Shown here: one piece after another, positions 1-5,749 of the stretch
Layout: every line of letters starts with the position of its first letter
How positions within the stretch are numbered: position 1 is the stretch's first letter
From: Alphaproteobacteria bacterium
Lineage (GTDB): Bacteria > Pseudomonadota > Alphaproteobacteria > Micavibrionales > UBA1664
Assembly: GCA_030427215.1 (NCBI GenBank)
Contig: JAUHXB010000076.1
Location: forward strand, 1 to 6,273
Reading direction: 5' to 3'
Length of the DNA: 6,273 nt
Notes under the pieces: model-generated
Databases searched by the model: none
What the model was told of the DNA's origin: nothing
The model's input: only the letters and a program-made list of their open reading frames with translations
Position numbers and translations under genes: made by a program

Positions 1-654
1 GAACAATATTTAAATTTTATTGATCAAGCGAAAAATTTAAAACTTGAAATTGCCGCCGATTATCTGGTGATGGCGGCGTGGCTGGCTTACCTCAAATCAA
101 AATTATTGGTTCCACAAAGCGACGATGAAGAAGGTGAAGAAGAATTAAGTGGTGAAGCATTGGCAGAGGCTCTCGCCTATCAATTGAAACGGCTTGAGGC
201 CATGCAAAAGACGGCTGAATTATTGTTTGACCTCCCCCAAACAGGGCGCGATGTTTTCACACGCCAACAAACCGATGACACCATCGGCATTGAAACAATT
301 TCAAAATGGCAGGCGGATTTATATGATGTTTTGGCGGCCTATGGCGCAATTGCTCGGCGTCAGGAATATGCGAATTATACACCAAAAACATGGACATTAA
401 TGTCAACGGATGAGGCTTATGATAGGTTATCAACCATGTTGGGCGCCCTGCCTCGCAAGGATAATCAATCTGTTTGGGCGATATTAGATAGTTTCATGCC
501 AGAAGATTTAACCGATGCGTTAATCAAACGATCATCAAAGGCATCCCTGTTCACCGCAACATTAGAAATGGCAAAACAAGGTGATATTGATATCCGCCAA
601 GATGGGTTGTTCAAACCGATTTATATCCGTCAAAAGGATGGGGAAGGGTCTTAG
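1..654 (+). CDS. scpA: ScpA, segregation and condensation protein A (5' end outside window)
   Basis: ScpA is the kleisin subunit of the bacterial SMC-ScpAB condensin. It bridges the SMC heads and binds ScpB, and acts on the nucleoid in chromosome compaction and segregation. The frame is open from base 1 and begins EQYLNFIDQAKNLKLEIAAD, then YLVMAAWLAYLKSKLLVP, which is the hallmark N-terminal-domain helix of the family. An acidic stretch (DDEEGEEELSGE) follows. The C-terminal part (roughly the last 70 residues, ending in LFTATLEMAKQGDIDIRQDG..PIYIR) matches the winged-helix region that contacts the SMC head. 217 codons are visible; by family length I infer that about 45-60 N-terminal residues lie upstream. 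The ATG at 67 is internal (the M of YLVMAAW) and is not the true start. The gene ends in tandem TAG TAG stops and overlaps the 3' end of the convergent gene. scpB, normally the next gene, is not there. Confidence 0.93.
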   Translation, partial: EQYLNFIDQAKNLKLEIAADYLVMAAWLAYLKSKLLVPQSDDEEGEEELSGEALAEALAYQLKRLEAMQKTAELLFDLPQTGRDVFTRQQTDDTIGIETISKWQADLYDVLAAYGAIARRQEYANYTPKTWTLMSTDEAYDRLSTMLGALPRKDNQSVWAILDSFMPEDLTDALIKRSSKASLFTATLEMAKQGDIDIRQDGLFKPIYIRQKDGEGS

Positions 655-1292
655 TAGAAAGTAAAACTTCTGTCTCTCAATTTGTTTGTCCTCAATTCAT
701 TGAGAGAAGATATTGTTTCAATAGGCGGATCAATAACAATACCATTAGGCATTATTAGAGGTTGTAAAGTACCTAAATCGTTCGGATGACAGAATGAAGG
801 ATCATATTGTTGGACTATATAACTAAACTGTATTGAGAAATCATCCGCCTCATAGAAAAAATCATCTTCATCACAATATTCAAAATCCTCCGCAAATCTT
901 TCAAGAATTTTAGGCATGTATAGGCTTTTGATAAAATACATGTCCAAGGATGCAGAGCCCCTGTCTATATGAAAGTCTGACATGTCATATCCAGTAACAG
1001 TATATAATGGTTGCAATGTAACTTTTTCAATTAGTTTATCACCATTAGAAGCATGAAAAATATATCCGCCATGATGCTCAAATTTTCCTAATTTTTGCTT
1101 GGGCAAGCCATAGTTTTCACCTTTTTCTAGGCAGAGGCCATGCAATCTCTCCAGACGATAAAATTCCTCATCTGGAATACAGCCACGGTTTGTTACATTA
1201 TTTTCTGTGATAAGAACAAATGCACTGAAACACAAATTACTGTTTACGCCCATCATATCTTTTAATCGCTTTTGCCGTGAAGACCAACTCAT
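651..1292 (-). CDS. Hypothetical protein of unknown function, AT-rich
   Basis: I do not recognise this protein. From the ATG at 1292 it is 213 residues. The frame stays open back to a TTG at 1328 (225 residues), but that TTG is the first three bases of a perfect -35 box (TTGACA), so I prefer 1292. ATGs at 1256 and 1253 are also possible. None of the starts has a clear Shine-Dalgarno. The protein has no signal peptide or membrane segment that I can see and is rich in Phe, Tyr and Asp, with a very acidic aromatic stretch (FEYCDEDDFFYEADDF) in the second half. It has no obvious catalytic motif. Base composition is more AT-rich than scpA or comM, suggesting acquired or fast-evolving DNA. It is convergent with scpA, overlapping its stop codon, and divergent from the CBS gene. 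That it is a real gene is supported by the length of the open frame and the promoter, not by homology. Confidence 0.6.
   Translation of the reverse strand: MSWSSRQKRLKDMMGVNSNLCFSAFVLITENNVTNRGCIPDEEFYRLERLHGLCLEKGENYGLPKQKLGKFEHHGGYIFHASNGDKLIEKVTLQPLYTVTGYDMSDFHIDRGSASLDMYFIKSLYMPKILERFAEDFEYCDEDDFFYEADDFSIQFSYIVQQYDPSFCHPNDLGTLQPLIMPNGIVIDPPIETISSLNELRTNKLRDRSFTFY
673..707. terminator. Stem-loop at the scpA / unknown-gene convergent junction
   Basis: TCTCTCAAT (673-681) and ATTGAGAGA (699-707) are perfect reverse complements. With one bulged G at 672 the stem gains three more pairs (669-671 with 708-710), giving about 12 pairs around a 17-base loop. It lies 19 bases after the scpA stop, where a terminator for scpA would be expected, but inside the last codons of the opposite gene. 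There is no run of T after the right arm on the plus strand, so it is not a classic intrinsic terminator. It could instead be an RNA 3'-end stabilising hairpin. Confidence 0.35.
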
Positions 1293-1299
1293 GGACTTT

Positions 1300-1328
1300 A
1301 CTGTAGAACAAGTATTAAAATATGTCAA
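1300..1328 (-). promoter_or_regulatory. Sigma-70-type promoter for the unknown gene
   Basis: Reading the minus strand, a perfect -35 TTGACA (1328-1323) is followed by a 17-bp spacer and TACAGT (1305-1300; 4 of 6 match TATAAT). Transcription would start about 7 bases on, at or next to the ATG at 1292, so the mRNA may be leaderless or translation may begin at 1256/1253. The overlap with the upstream TTG start argues against that longer start. No experimental support; inferred from consensus match and spacing. Confidence 0.5.
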
Positions 1329-1330
1329 AA

Positions 1331-1350
1331 ATTATTTTCAAAAGAATAAT
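1331..1350. repeat. Imperfect palindrome between divergent genes (possible operator)
   Basis: ATTATT (1331-1336) and AATAAT (1345-1350) form 6-bp inverted arms around TTCAAAAG, giving a 20-bp near-palindrome. It lies just upstream of the -35 box of the minus-strand unknown gene and about 80 bases upstream of the CBS gene start, a suitable place for a regulator. The sequence is very AT-rich, so a chance origin is quite possible. Confidence 0.2.
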
Positions 1351-1420
1351 ACAAAAGCACACCTACCCTTGAAATTTCTTATCTTTAATATAGGTTAAAG
1401 AGTGGGAAACATAAACTTTT

Positions 1421-1426
1421 AAAGGA
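1421..1426 (+). promoter_or_regulatory. Ribosome binding site of the CBS-domain gene
   Basis: AAAGGA lies 6 bases before the ATG at 1433 and fixes that start. Further upstream a TTGAAA (1369-1374) could be a -35 element, but the sequence 16-17 bases later (TAGGTT) is a poor -10, so I do not call a promoter here. Confidence 0.6.
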
Positions 1427-1432
1427 AATATC

Positions 1433-1951
1433 ATGATTAAAGTCAAAGACATGGCCGAATTCACACAAAAAGACGATGTGTTAACAATGGTCGAAAGCGC
1501 GAAATTATCAACTGCCGTTGATGAGATGGTGAAGGCTGGTTTTGGATCCGTTGTTGTGACAAAGGCTGGGAAAAGCAAGAAAATTGCAGGTATTGTGACC
1601 GAACGAGATTTGATGAATAAGGTCCTTTATAACAATATGGATTACAAAAAATTAAAATTAAAAGACATCATGACGACAAAGGTTCAAACGGCTAATGAAA
1701 ATGACCGCGTGTCCGATTGTTTGCGCCGTATGTCGAATGGTCGTTTCCGTCACTTACCCATTGTTGATGATCAGCAAAATTTGGTCGGTATGATGTCGCA
1801 GGGCGATTTTGTTGCCTATACATGGCCTGAGCTTTGGAAACGTGTGAAAGAACAAGCCAACATTACGGTGAACAATCAATATCAAATCTTTTTGATTTTG
1901 GGTGGGATATTGGTTTATACAATCCTGCTTCTTTTATTTTCAGGACAGTAA
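1433..1951 (+). CDS. Tail-anchored CBS-pair protein
   Basis: A 172-residue protein made of two CBS domains (about 10-66 and 76-129) and one C-terminal membrane helix (about 150-170, QIFLILGGILVYTILLLLF). CBS pairs (Bateman modules) bind adenosine nucleotides such as AMP, ATP, SAM or c-di-AMP and act as energy or ligand sensors. Both nucleotide-site motifs are intact: G53-I-V-T56-E-R-D59 in CBS1 and G119-M-M-S122-Q-G-D125 in CBS2, so ligand binding is likely. Only about two residues follow the membrane helix, so the protein should be tail-anchored with the sensor in the cytoplasm. It has no fused enzyme or transporter domain, and its partner is not evident from the neighbours. The start is set by AAAGGA 6 bases upstream. 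It is convergent with comM, with 5 bp between stop codons. The CBS assignment is firm; the biological role is unknown. Confidence 0.9.
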   Translation: MIKVKDMAEFTQKDDVLTMVESAKLSTAVDEMVKAGFGSVVVTKAGKSKKIAGIVTERDLMNKVLYNNMDYKKLKLKDIMTTKVQTANENDRVSDCLRRMSNGRFRHLPIVDDQQNLVGMMSQGDFVAYTWPELWKRVKEQANITVNNQYQIFLILGGILVYTILLLLFSGQ

Positions 1952-1956
1952 AAAAA

Positions 1957-3477
1957 TCAGGTATTAAGATATGTTCGAGGCCGAAAGGACAAGGCCTCGG
2001 ACACATGGGATTTTGATAAAACATCTGATCCTCCCGCCAAATCTGCAATAGTGCGCGCGACCTTCAGAACGCGATAATATCCACGGGCGGACAGTTTAAG
2101 CTTTTCAATTGCTTGGTCAAAAAATTGATTGGCATCTGCGTCCATTACGCAATATTTTTCAATCTCTTCGGTGGTCATGCTCATATTCAACCGCCCTGCC
2201 CCTAATCGTGCATATTGGATATCATGGGCGCGTTCAACGCGGGCGCGGACATCCGCACTATCCTCGCCATCGCCAGCCCCACCGCGTAAATCAGATATCG
2301 CAACGGGGGGTACATCCACAAATAAATCCATACGATCCATAAATGGCCCTGAGATTTTAGATTGATAATCGGTTCCACATTTTGGCGCACGGGTGCATTC
2401 GCGTTCTGCATCGCCCATATATCCACACCGGCACGGATTCATCGCCGCGATCAATTGAAAATCGGCAGGAAAAACGGCGCGGGATTGAACGCGGGCAATC
2501 ACAACCTCCCTCGTTTCCATTGGTTGGCGAAGAGCTTCCAAGGTCGAACGGTTAAATTCGGGCAATTCGTCCAAAAATAAAACACCTTTATGCGCCAAAG
2601 ATATCTCACCAGGCTTCGCTCGTGTTCCACCGCCCACAAGCGCAGGCAAAGACGCCGAATGATGCGGATTGCGAAATGGACGAATGCTAACCAATCCATC
2701 ATCTGGCAACGTCCCTGCCAATGAATGAATGGTTGAAATATCTAACGCTTCCTTTGCATTTAGTGGTGGTAAAATGGTAGGCAGGCGTTCCGCCAACATT
2801 GATTTCCCTGACCCCGGTTGCCCGCACATCATCATGTTATGACGCCCCGCCGCGGCGATTTCAAGGGCGCGTTTGGCCGTTTCCTGACCTTTAATATCAG
2901 ATAAATTTTTGGAATAATTCTCGCTTCGTCCATCGTAGATTAATGGCTTTAAATCCTGATCAAGAACCTGCGTGCCTTTCAGGTGATTGATCAATTGAAG
3001 TAAATTTTGCGGGGCCAAGATATTATCCGATCCTGACCATGCCGCCTCGTTTCGACAATCATAGGGACAAATAATCCCATGGCCATGTTCTTGAGCATGC
3101 ATAGTTGCCGGTAAAATGCCGGAAACTGGCCTTAATCCACCATCCAAACCCATTTCACCAAGGGCAATAAAATTATCCAACGCATCGGCGGGAATAACAT
3201 CCATTGAAACCAATAGACCAAGTGCAATCGGCAAATCATAATGCGATCCTTCTTTATTCACATCCGCAGGGGCCAAATTCACTGTGATGCGTTTTGGGGG
3301 TAAGGCCAACCCCATGGCGTGCAAGGCCGCGCGAACGCGTTCTTTCGATTCACCCACGGCCTTATCTGGTAATCCAACGATTGCAAAGGCAGGAAGCCCA
3401 CCGGCAATATGGACCTCTGTCTCAATGGGTAAAGTTTGAATCCCAGAAAAAGCGACTGTTTTAATTTTTGCAACCAT
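1957..3477 (-). CDS. comM: ComM/YifB family AAA+ ATPase (Mg-chelatase-like)
   Basis: A 506-residue, full-length member of the YifB/ComM family. ComM of naturally competent bacteria is a hexameric helicase that drives branch migration when incoming DNA recombines with the chromosome. Many non-competent bacteria keep the gene, so a general recombination role is possible. Domain order: Lon-like ChlI fold at about 20-141 (GLPDKAVGESKERVRAAL, NLAPADVNKEGSHYDLPIAL), AAA+ core at about 191-397, and C-terminal Mg-chelatase lid at about 405-500. Visible motifs: Walker A GQPGSGKS (219-226), Walker B VLFLDE (299-304), a Cys set at C349, C351, C361 and C367, the SGPFMDRMDL segment with probable Arg finger R382, and a sensor-2-like Arg at 475 (RVLKVARTIADL). 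All key residues are present, so it should be active. The ATG at 3477 gives the expected N-terminus (MVAKIKTVAFSGIQ) but lacks a strong Shine-Dalgarno. It diverges from the histidine kinase gene. Confidence 0.95.
   Translation of the reverse strand: MVAKIKTVAFSGIQTLPIETEVHIAGGLPAFAIVGLPDKAVGESKERVRAALHAMGLALPPKRITVNLAPADVNKEGSHYDLPIALGLLVSMDVIPADALDNFIALGEMGLDGGLRPVSGILPATMHAQEHGHGIICPYDCRNEAAWSGSDNILAPQNLLQLINHLKGTQVLDQDLKPLIYDGRSENYSKNLSDIKGQETAKRALEIAAAGRHNMMMCGQPGSGKSMLAERLPTILPPLNAKEALDISTIHSLAGTLPDDGLVSIRPFRNPHHSASLPALVGGGTRAKPGEISLAHKGVLFLDELPEFNRSTLEALRQPMETREVVIARVQSRAVFPADFQLIAAMNPCRCGYMGDAERECTRAPKCGTDYQSKISGPFMDRMDLFVDVPPVAISDLRGGAGDGEDSADVRARVERAHDIQYARLGAGRLNMSMTTEEIEKYCVMDADANQFFDQAIEKLKLSARGYYRVLKVARTIADLAGGSDVLSKSHVSEALSFRPRTYLNT
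1976..1999. terminator. Stem-loop inside the 3' end of comM, after the CBS gene
   Basis: CGAGGCC (1976-1982) and GGCCTCG (1993-1999) are a perfect 7-bp GC-rich inverted repeat with a 10-base loop. On the plus strand it begins 25 bases after the CBS stop and could cap that mRNA. On the minus strand it lies in the last codons of comM (around EALSFRPR). Neither side has an adjacent T tract, although six T follow the comM stop on the minus strand. It may be coincidence of coding sequence. Confidence 0.25.
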
Positions 3478-3484
3478 TCAATAG

Positions 3485-3503
3485 TGTTCTCATAATAAGA
3501 ACA
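3485..3503. promoter_or_regulatory. Palindrome over the likely comM promoter (possible operator)
   Basis: TGTTCT (3485-3490) and AGAACA (3498-3503) are perfect 6-bp inverted arms with a 7-bp spacer. The spacer contains, on the minus strand, TATTAT (3497-3492), a 5-of-6 match to a -10 box, whose start point would lie about 8 bases before the comM ATG at 3477. I see no convincing -35 at 16-18 bp. A protein bound here would block comM transcription. The placement is suggestive; the regulator is unknown. Confidence 0.35.
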
Positions 3504-3532
3504 AATGTGCAACAGATACATGAAAATAAATG

Positions 3533-3562
3533 TTGCGATAAGTTATGCGAATGATTTATTCT
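3533..3562 (+). promoter_or_regulatory. Possible promoter of the histidine kinase gene, with quasi-palindrome
   Basis: TTGCGA (3533-3538) and TATTCT (3557-3562; 4 of 6) are separated by 18 bp, a weak sigma-70-like pair 34 bases before the GTG. Overlapping it, ATAAGTTAT (3538-3546) is an odd-length palindrome flanked on both sides by GCG in the same orientation. Both calls are tentative. Confidence 0.25.
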
Positions 3563-3584
3563 GTTAAAAGTAACCTTTTATTGT

Positions 3585-3589
3585 AGGGA
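3585..3589 (+). promoter_or_regulatory. Ribosome binding site deciding the GTG start of the kinase
   Basis: AGGGA lies 6 bases before GTG at 3596, supporting this non-ATG start over the in-frame ATG for residue 31. Confidence 0.55.
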
Positions 3590-3595
3590 ATAACA

Positions 3596-5605
3596 GTGTC
3601 GCGAAAATCGTTAAATTCAATCTCTTTTAAAGAGTCTCTTACGCCTGTCATCAATCATCGCGTTAATAGCGATTTAGCAGAGGAAATGCGTTTTATGACT
3701 GATTGCGCGGGTAAAATTATTTATACAAATGATGCCTTAGCGGATAAAATTGGGCTTAGCTCAAGTGACTTACAAAACAGGTCTATTTTGGACACCGTTT
3801 TTTTTAAAGACCTTGAAAAAATCTCTCAAGATCGAAAACTTTTTAATCAGGCCGCAGGTGCCAGCGAAGGCCAAATCAACTTAGTTCAAGATGGTCTTCA
3901 CGAACTTCTTATTGGGTCAAACCAAGAGGCATATAAATTTTATTTTAATTGGATGACAGGACAAGATGATAGACAGTTCTTGGTTGCCAGTTCAATGTCA
4001 CCCGACACATCCACGAAAGATTGGACGTCCCTTGTTGATTCTATAGAAGACATCTCAGCCGAAGAAAAAAACAATAAAACAAAAACTGTAATAAACAAAA
4101 AACCTGTCTCAGGCCTTGCAAAAACTGATGAAGCCTTCTTCACAACTATTTCACAGGACGTTTTATGTGTTTTGTCTGATGACGGTATTATTTTAAGGCA
4201 TAACGGTATTTTGGATCGCGTATCGCACCAATTAGATGACAATACGCCTTTCCTTGATTGCGTCCATGCCGACGATAAGGCACTGGTCAGGCAATATCTT
4301 CAATCATTCAATCATGGCGATGATCAACATGACGTCGTCCCGGTTGTTTTTGAATGTCGTATGAATGATTATGATGATCACAGCGTGGTTATGCATTGGA
4401 CCATACAAAATTATGACAGTTGTTATTTTTGTATCGGGCGCGATGTCACGACCTCTCATAACAATACCAATGCGCTCAATAAAATTCAGCAGGAATTATC
4501 AGAAGCCCAAGCCCTTGCCAATATGGGGCATTGGCGATGGGAGGTTGGCGCAGAACATATAGAATGGTCCGACCAAATCTATAAAATTTTTGGTGTTGAA
4601 CGCGGTGAATTCATTCCCACATTAGACAATGCCAATGCAAGACTTCACAAGCGCGATGTTGGCCATATGACACAGGCATTTCAACGCGCCATTATTGAAC
4701 AAAATGATTACGACGTCGAATTCCGCGTTATTCATGATGATGGATCTGTTCGATACGTCCAATGCGAAGGACGATGTGATTTGGATGAAGATGGCGATGT
4801 TAAGGCCCTGTATGGTATTATGCAGGATGTGACCCCCCAAACCGAAAACGAAATGGCCTTGCGCCATGCAAAAGAGTCGGCCGAACATGCCTATGCCTCA
4901 AAATCGCGGTTCCTTGCCAATATGAGCCATGAACTGCGAACCCCTCTCAACGCCATTATTGGGTTTTCTGACATGATCAAAAGACAAATGTTGGGGCCTT
5001 TAGGGAACGATAAATATATGGAATATGCCGACAGCATCCATAATAGCGGCCAGCATCTTTTATCCCTTATCACTGATATTTTAGACATGTCAAAAATCGA
5101 GGCCGGAAAATATGACCTTGATCTTGAAACCATCCAATTGGGGGATGTTGTAACAAATGCCATTCGTATGATTGAATCACGCGCCAACGAAGGGGTCATC
5201 ACACTTCATAATGAAATCCAAGAAACAGGCCCTGACATTATTGCCGATCGCCGCGCGGTCATGCAAATTATGCTTAATCTGTTATCCAACGCCGTCAAAT
5301 TTACCGAACCGGGCGGGGAGATAACCGTTACAATTGCGGAACGTGAAAATCATGTTTCCGTTAAAATTATTGATACAGGAATTGGTATTCCTGCCAACAA
5401 GTTATCCGCCGTTTTAAAACCTTTTGAACAGGTTTCAACTGCGTTCACTCGTAATCACGAAGGATCTGGTTTGGGGTTAACCATTACAAAAGAACTTGCC
5501 GAAATGCATGGCGGCCTCATAACACTTGAATCAAAAGAAGGTCAGGGAACAACGGCCCTCCTCCGCCTTCCAAGGGACGCAAGCCAACGTCAATCTCATG
5601 ATTGA
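3596..5605 (+). CDS. Soluble multi-PAS sensor histidine kinase
   Basis: A 669-residue histidine kinase with no membrane segment or signal peptide, so it should sense a cytoplasmic signal. Domains in order: PAS-like 1 (about 28-137; IIYTNDALADKIGLSSSDL), a charged Lys/Asn-rich linker (about 152-172), PAS-like 2 (about 178-290, divergent), PAS-3 type fold with PAC (about 303-414; GHWRWEV...VEFRVIHDDGSVRYV...GIMQDVT), HisKA (about 435-503) and HATPase (about 545-660). Catalytic residues are intact: H-box SHELRTPLN with H445, N-box N561 and N565, G1 box D593-TGIGI, F-box around F610 and G2 box G623-SGLGL. The HisKA region (GPLGNDKYMEYADSIHNSGQ onward) resembles alphaproteobacterial DivJ/PleC/PdhS kinases, which act on DivK in cell-cycle control; that link is inference. 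No receiver domain is fused and no response regulator is adjacent, so its partner is elsewhere. The start is GTG with AGGGA upstream. Confidence 0.93.
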   Translation: MSRKSLNSISFKESLTPVINHRVNSDLAEEMRFMTDCAGKIIYTNDALADKIGLSSSDLQNRSILDTVFFKDLEKISQDRKLFNQAAGASEGQINLVQDGLHELLIGSNQEAYKFYFNWMTGQDDRQFLVASSMSPDTSTKDWTSLVDSIEDISAEEKNNKTKTVINKKPVSGLAKTDEAFFTTISQDVLCVLSDDGIILRHNGILDRVSHQLDDNTPFLDCVHADDKALVRQYLQSFNHGDDQHDVVPVVFECRMNDYDDHSVVMHWTIQNYDSCYFCIGRDVTTSHNNTNALNKIQQELSEAQALANMGHWRWEVGAEHIEWSDQIYKIFGVERGEFIPTLDNANARLHKRDVGHMTQAFQRAIIEQNDYDVEFRVIHDDGSVRYVQCEGRCDLDEDGDVKALYGIMQDVTPQTENEMALRHAKESAEHAYASKSRFLANMSHELRTPLNAIIGFSDMIKRQMLGPLGNDKYMEYADSIHNSGQHLLSLITDILDMSKIEAGKYDLDLETIQLGDVVTNAIRMIESRANEGVITLHNEIQETGPDIIADRRAVMQIMLNLLSNAVKFTEPGGEITVTIAERENHVSVKIIDTGIGIPANKLSAVLKPFEQVSTAFTRNHEGSGLGLTITKELAEMHGGLITLESKEGQGTTALLRLPRDASQRQSHD

Positions 5606-5615
5606 GTGATCTACT

Positions 5616-5645
5616 CGTCATTGCGAGCGCCAGCGAAGCAATCCA
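5616..5645. repeat. Dispersed REP-like palindromic repeat
   Basis: The 30-bp stretch reads CGTCATTGCGAG, then CGCCAG, then CGAAGCAATCCA. The outer arms ATTGC (5620-5624) and GCAAT (5638-5642) are inverted repeats with a CGC/GCG pair inside. I recognise this as the widespread dispersed sequence seen in many copies in Rickettsiales and other bacteria. It lies 10 bases after the kinase stop, the usual intergenic 3'-end position. Only one copy is in the window, so dispersal cannot be seen here. Confidence 0.65.
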
Positions 5646-5714
5646 TACAACAGTTCTTTATTTTTCACACAAGAGGCCGACAGAGACTTAAAACAGGAAG
5701 AATATTTTGGATTG

Positions 5715-5743
5715 TTGCACTTACAGATTTTAAAATATAAAAT
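5715..5743 (+). promoter_or_regulatory. Possible promoter of the asparaginase-like gene
   Basis: TTGCAC (5715-5720; 3 of 6) and TAAAAT (5738-5743; 5 of 6) are exactly 17 bp apart. The predicted start point, 7 bases after the -10, coincides with the ATG at 5750, so the mRNA may be leaderless; no Shine-Dalgarno precedes the ATG. An alternative is TTGGAT (5707-5712) with TAAAAT at 5731-5736. The surrounding DNA is AT-rich, which makes chance -10 boxes common. Confidence 0.35.
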
Positions 5744-5749
5744 ATTCAA

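Noticed and set aside
1207..1398. A 63-codon plus-strand open frame across the start of the unknown gene
   Set aside because: It overlaps the promoter and N-terminus of the minus-strand gene, has no Shine-Dalgarno and no recognisable motif; it looks like a shadow frame.
1923..1945. TCCTG/CAGGA inverted repeat at the end of the CBS gene as a terminator
   Set aside because: A five-pair stem with a 13-base loop inside coding sequence for the membrane helix; too weak.
3560..3595. CtrA box (TTAA-N7-TTAA) upstream of the kinase
   Set aside because: GTTAA occurs near 3563 but the second half at the right spacing is CTTT, not TTAA.
3798..3805. Run of eight T in the kinase gene, a possible slippage or phase-variation site
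   Set aside because: The frame continues intact and the sequence is AT-rich overall; one T8 tract encoding part of TVFF is not good evidence for phase variation.
3940..5202. Several minus-strand open frames of 65-103 codons opposite the kinase
   Set aside because: They lie wholly inside a well-supported kinase gene and show no motifs or ribosome sites; they are antisense shadows.
5590..5603. CAATC-TCAT-GATTG hairpin at the kinase stop codon as an intrinsic terminator
   Set aside because: The stem is only five pairs, AT-rich and lacks a following T run.
5616..5645. CRISPR repeat
   Set aside because: Only one copy, with no regular spacing or spacers nearby; it fits a dispersed REP-like element better.
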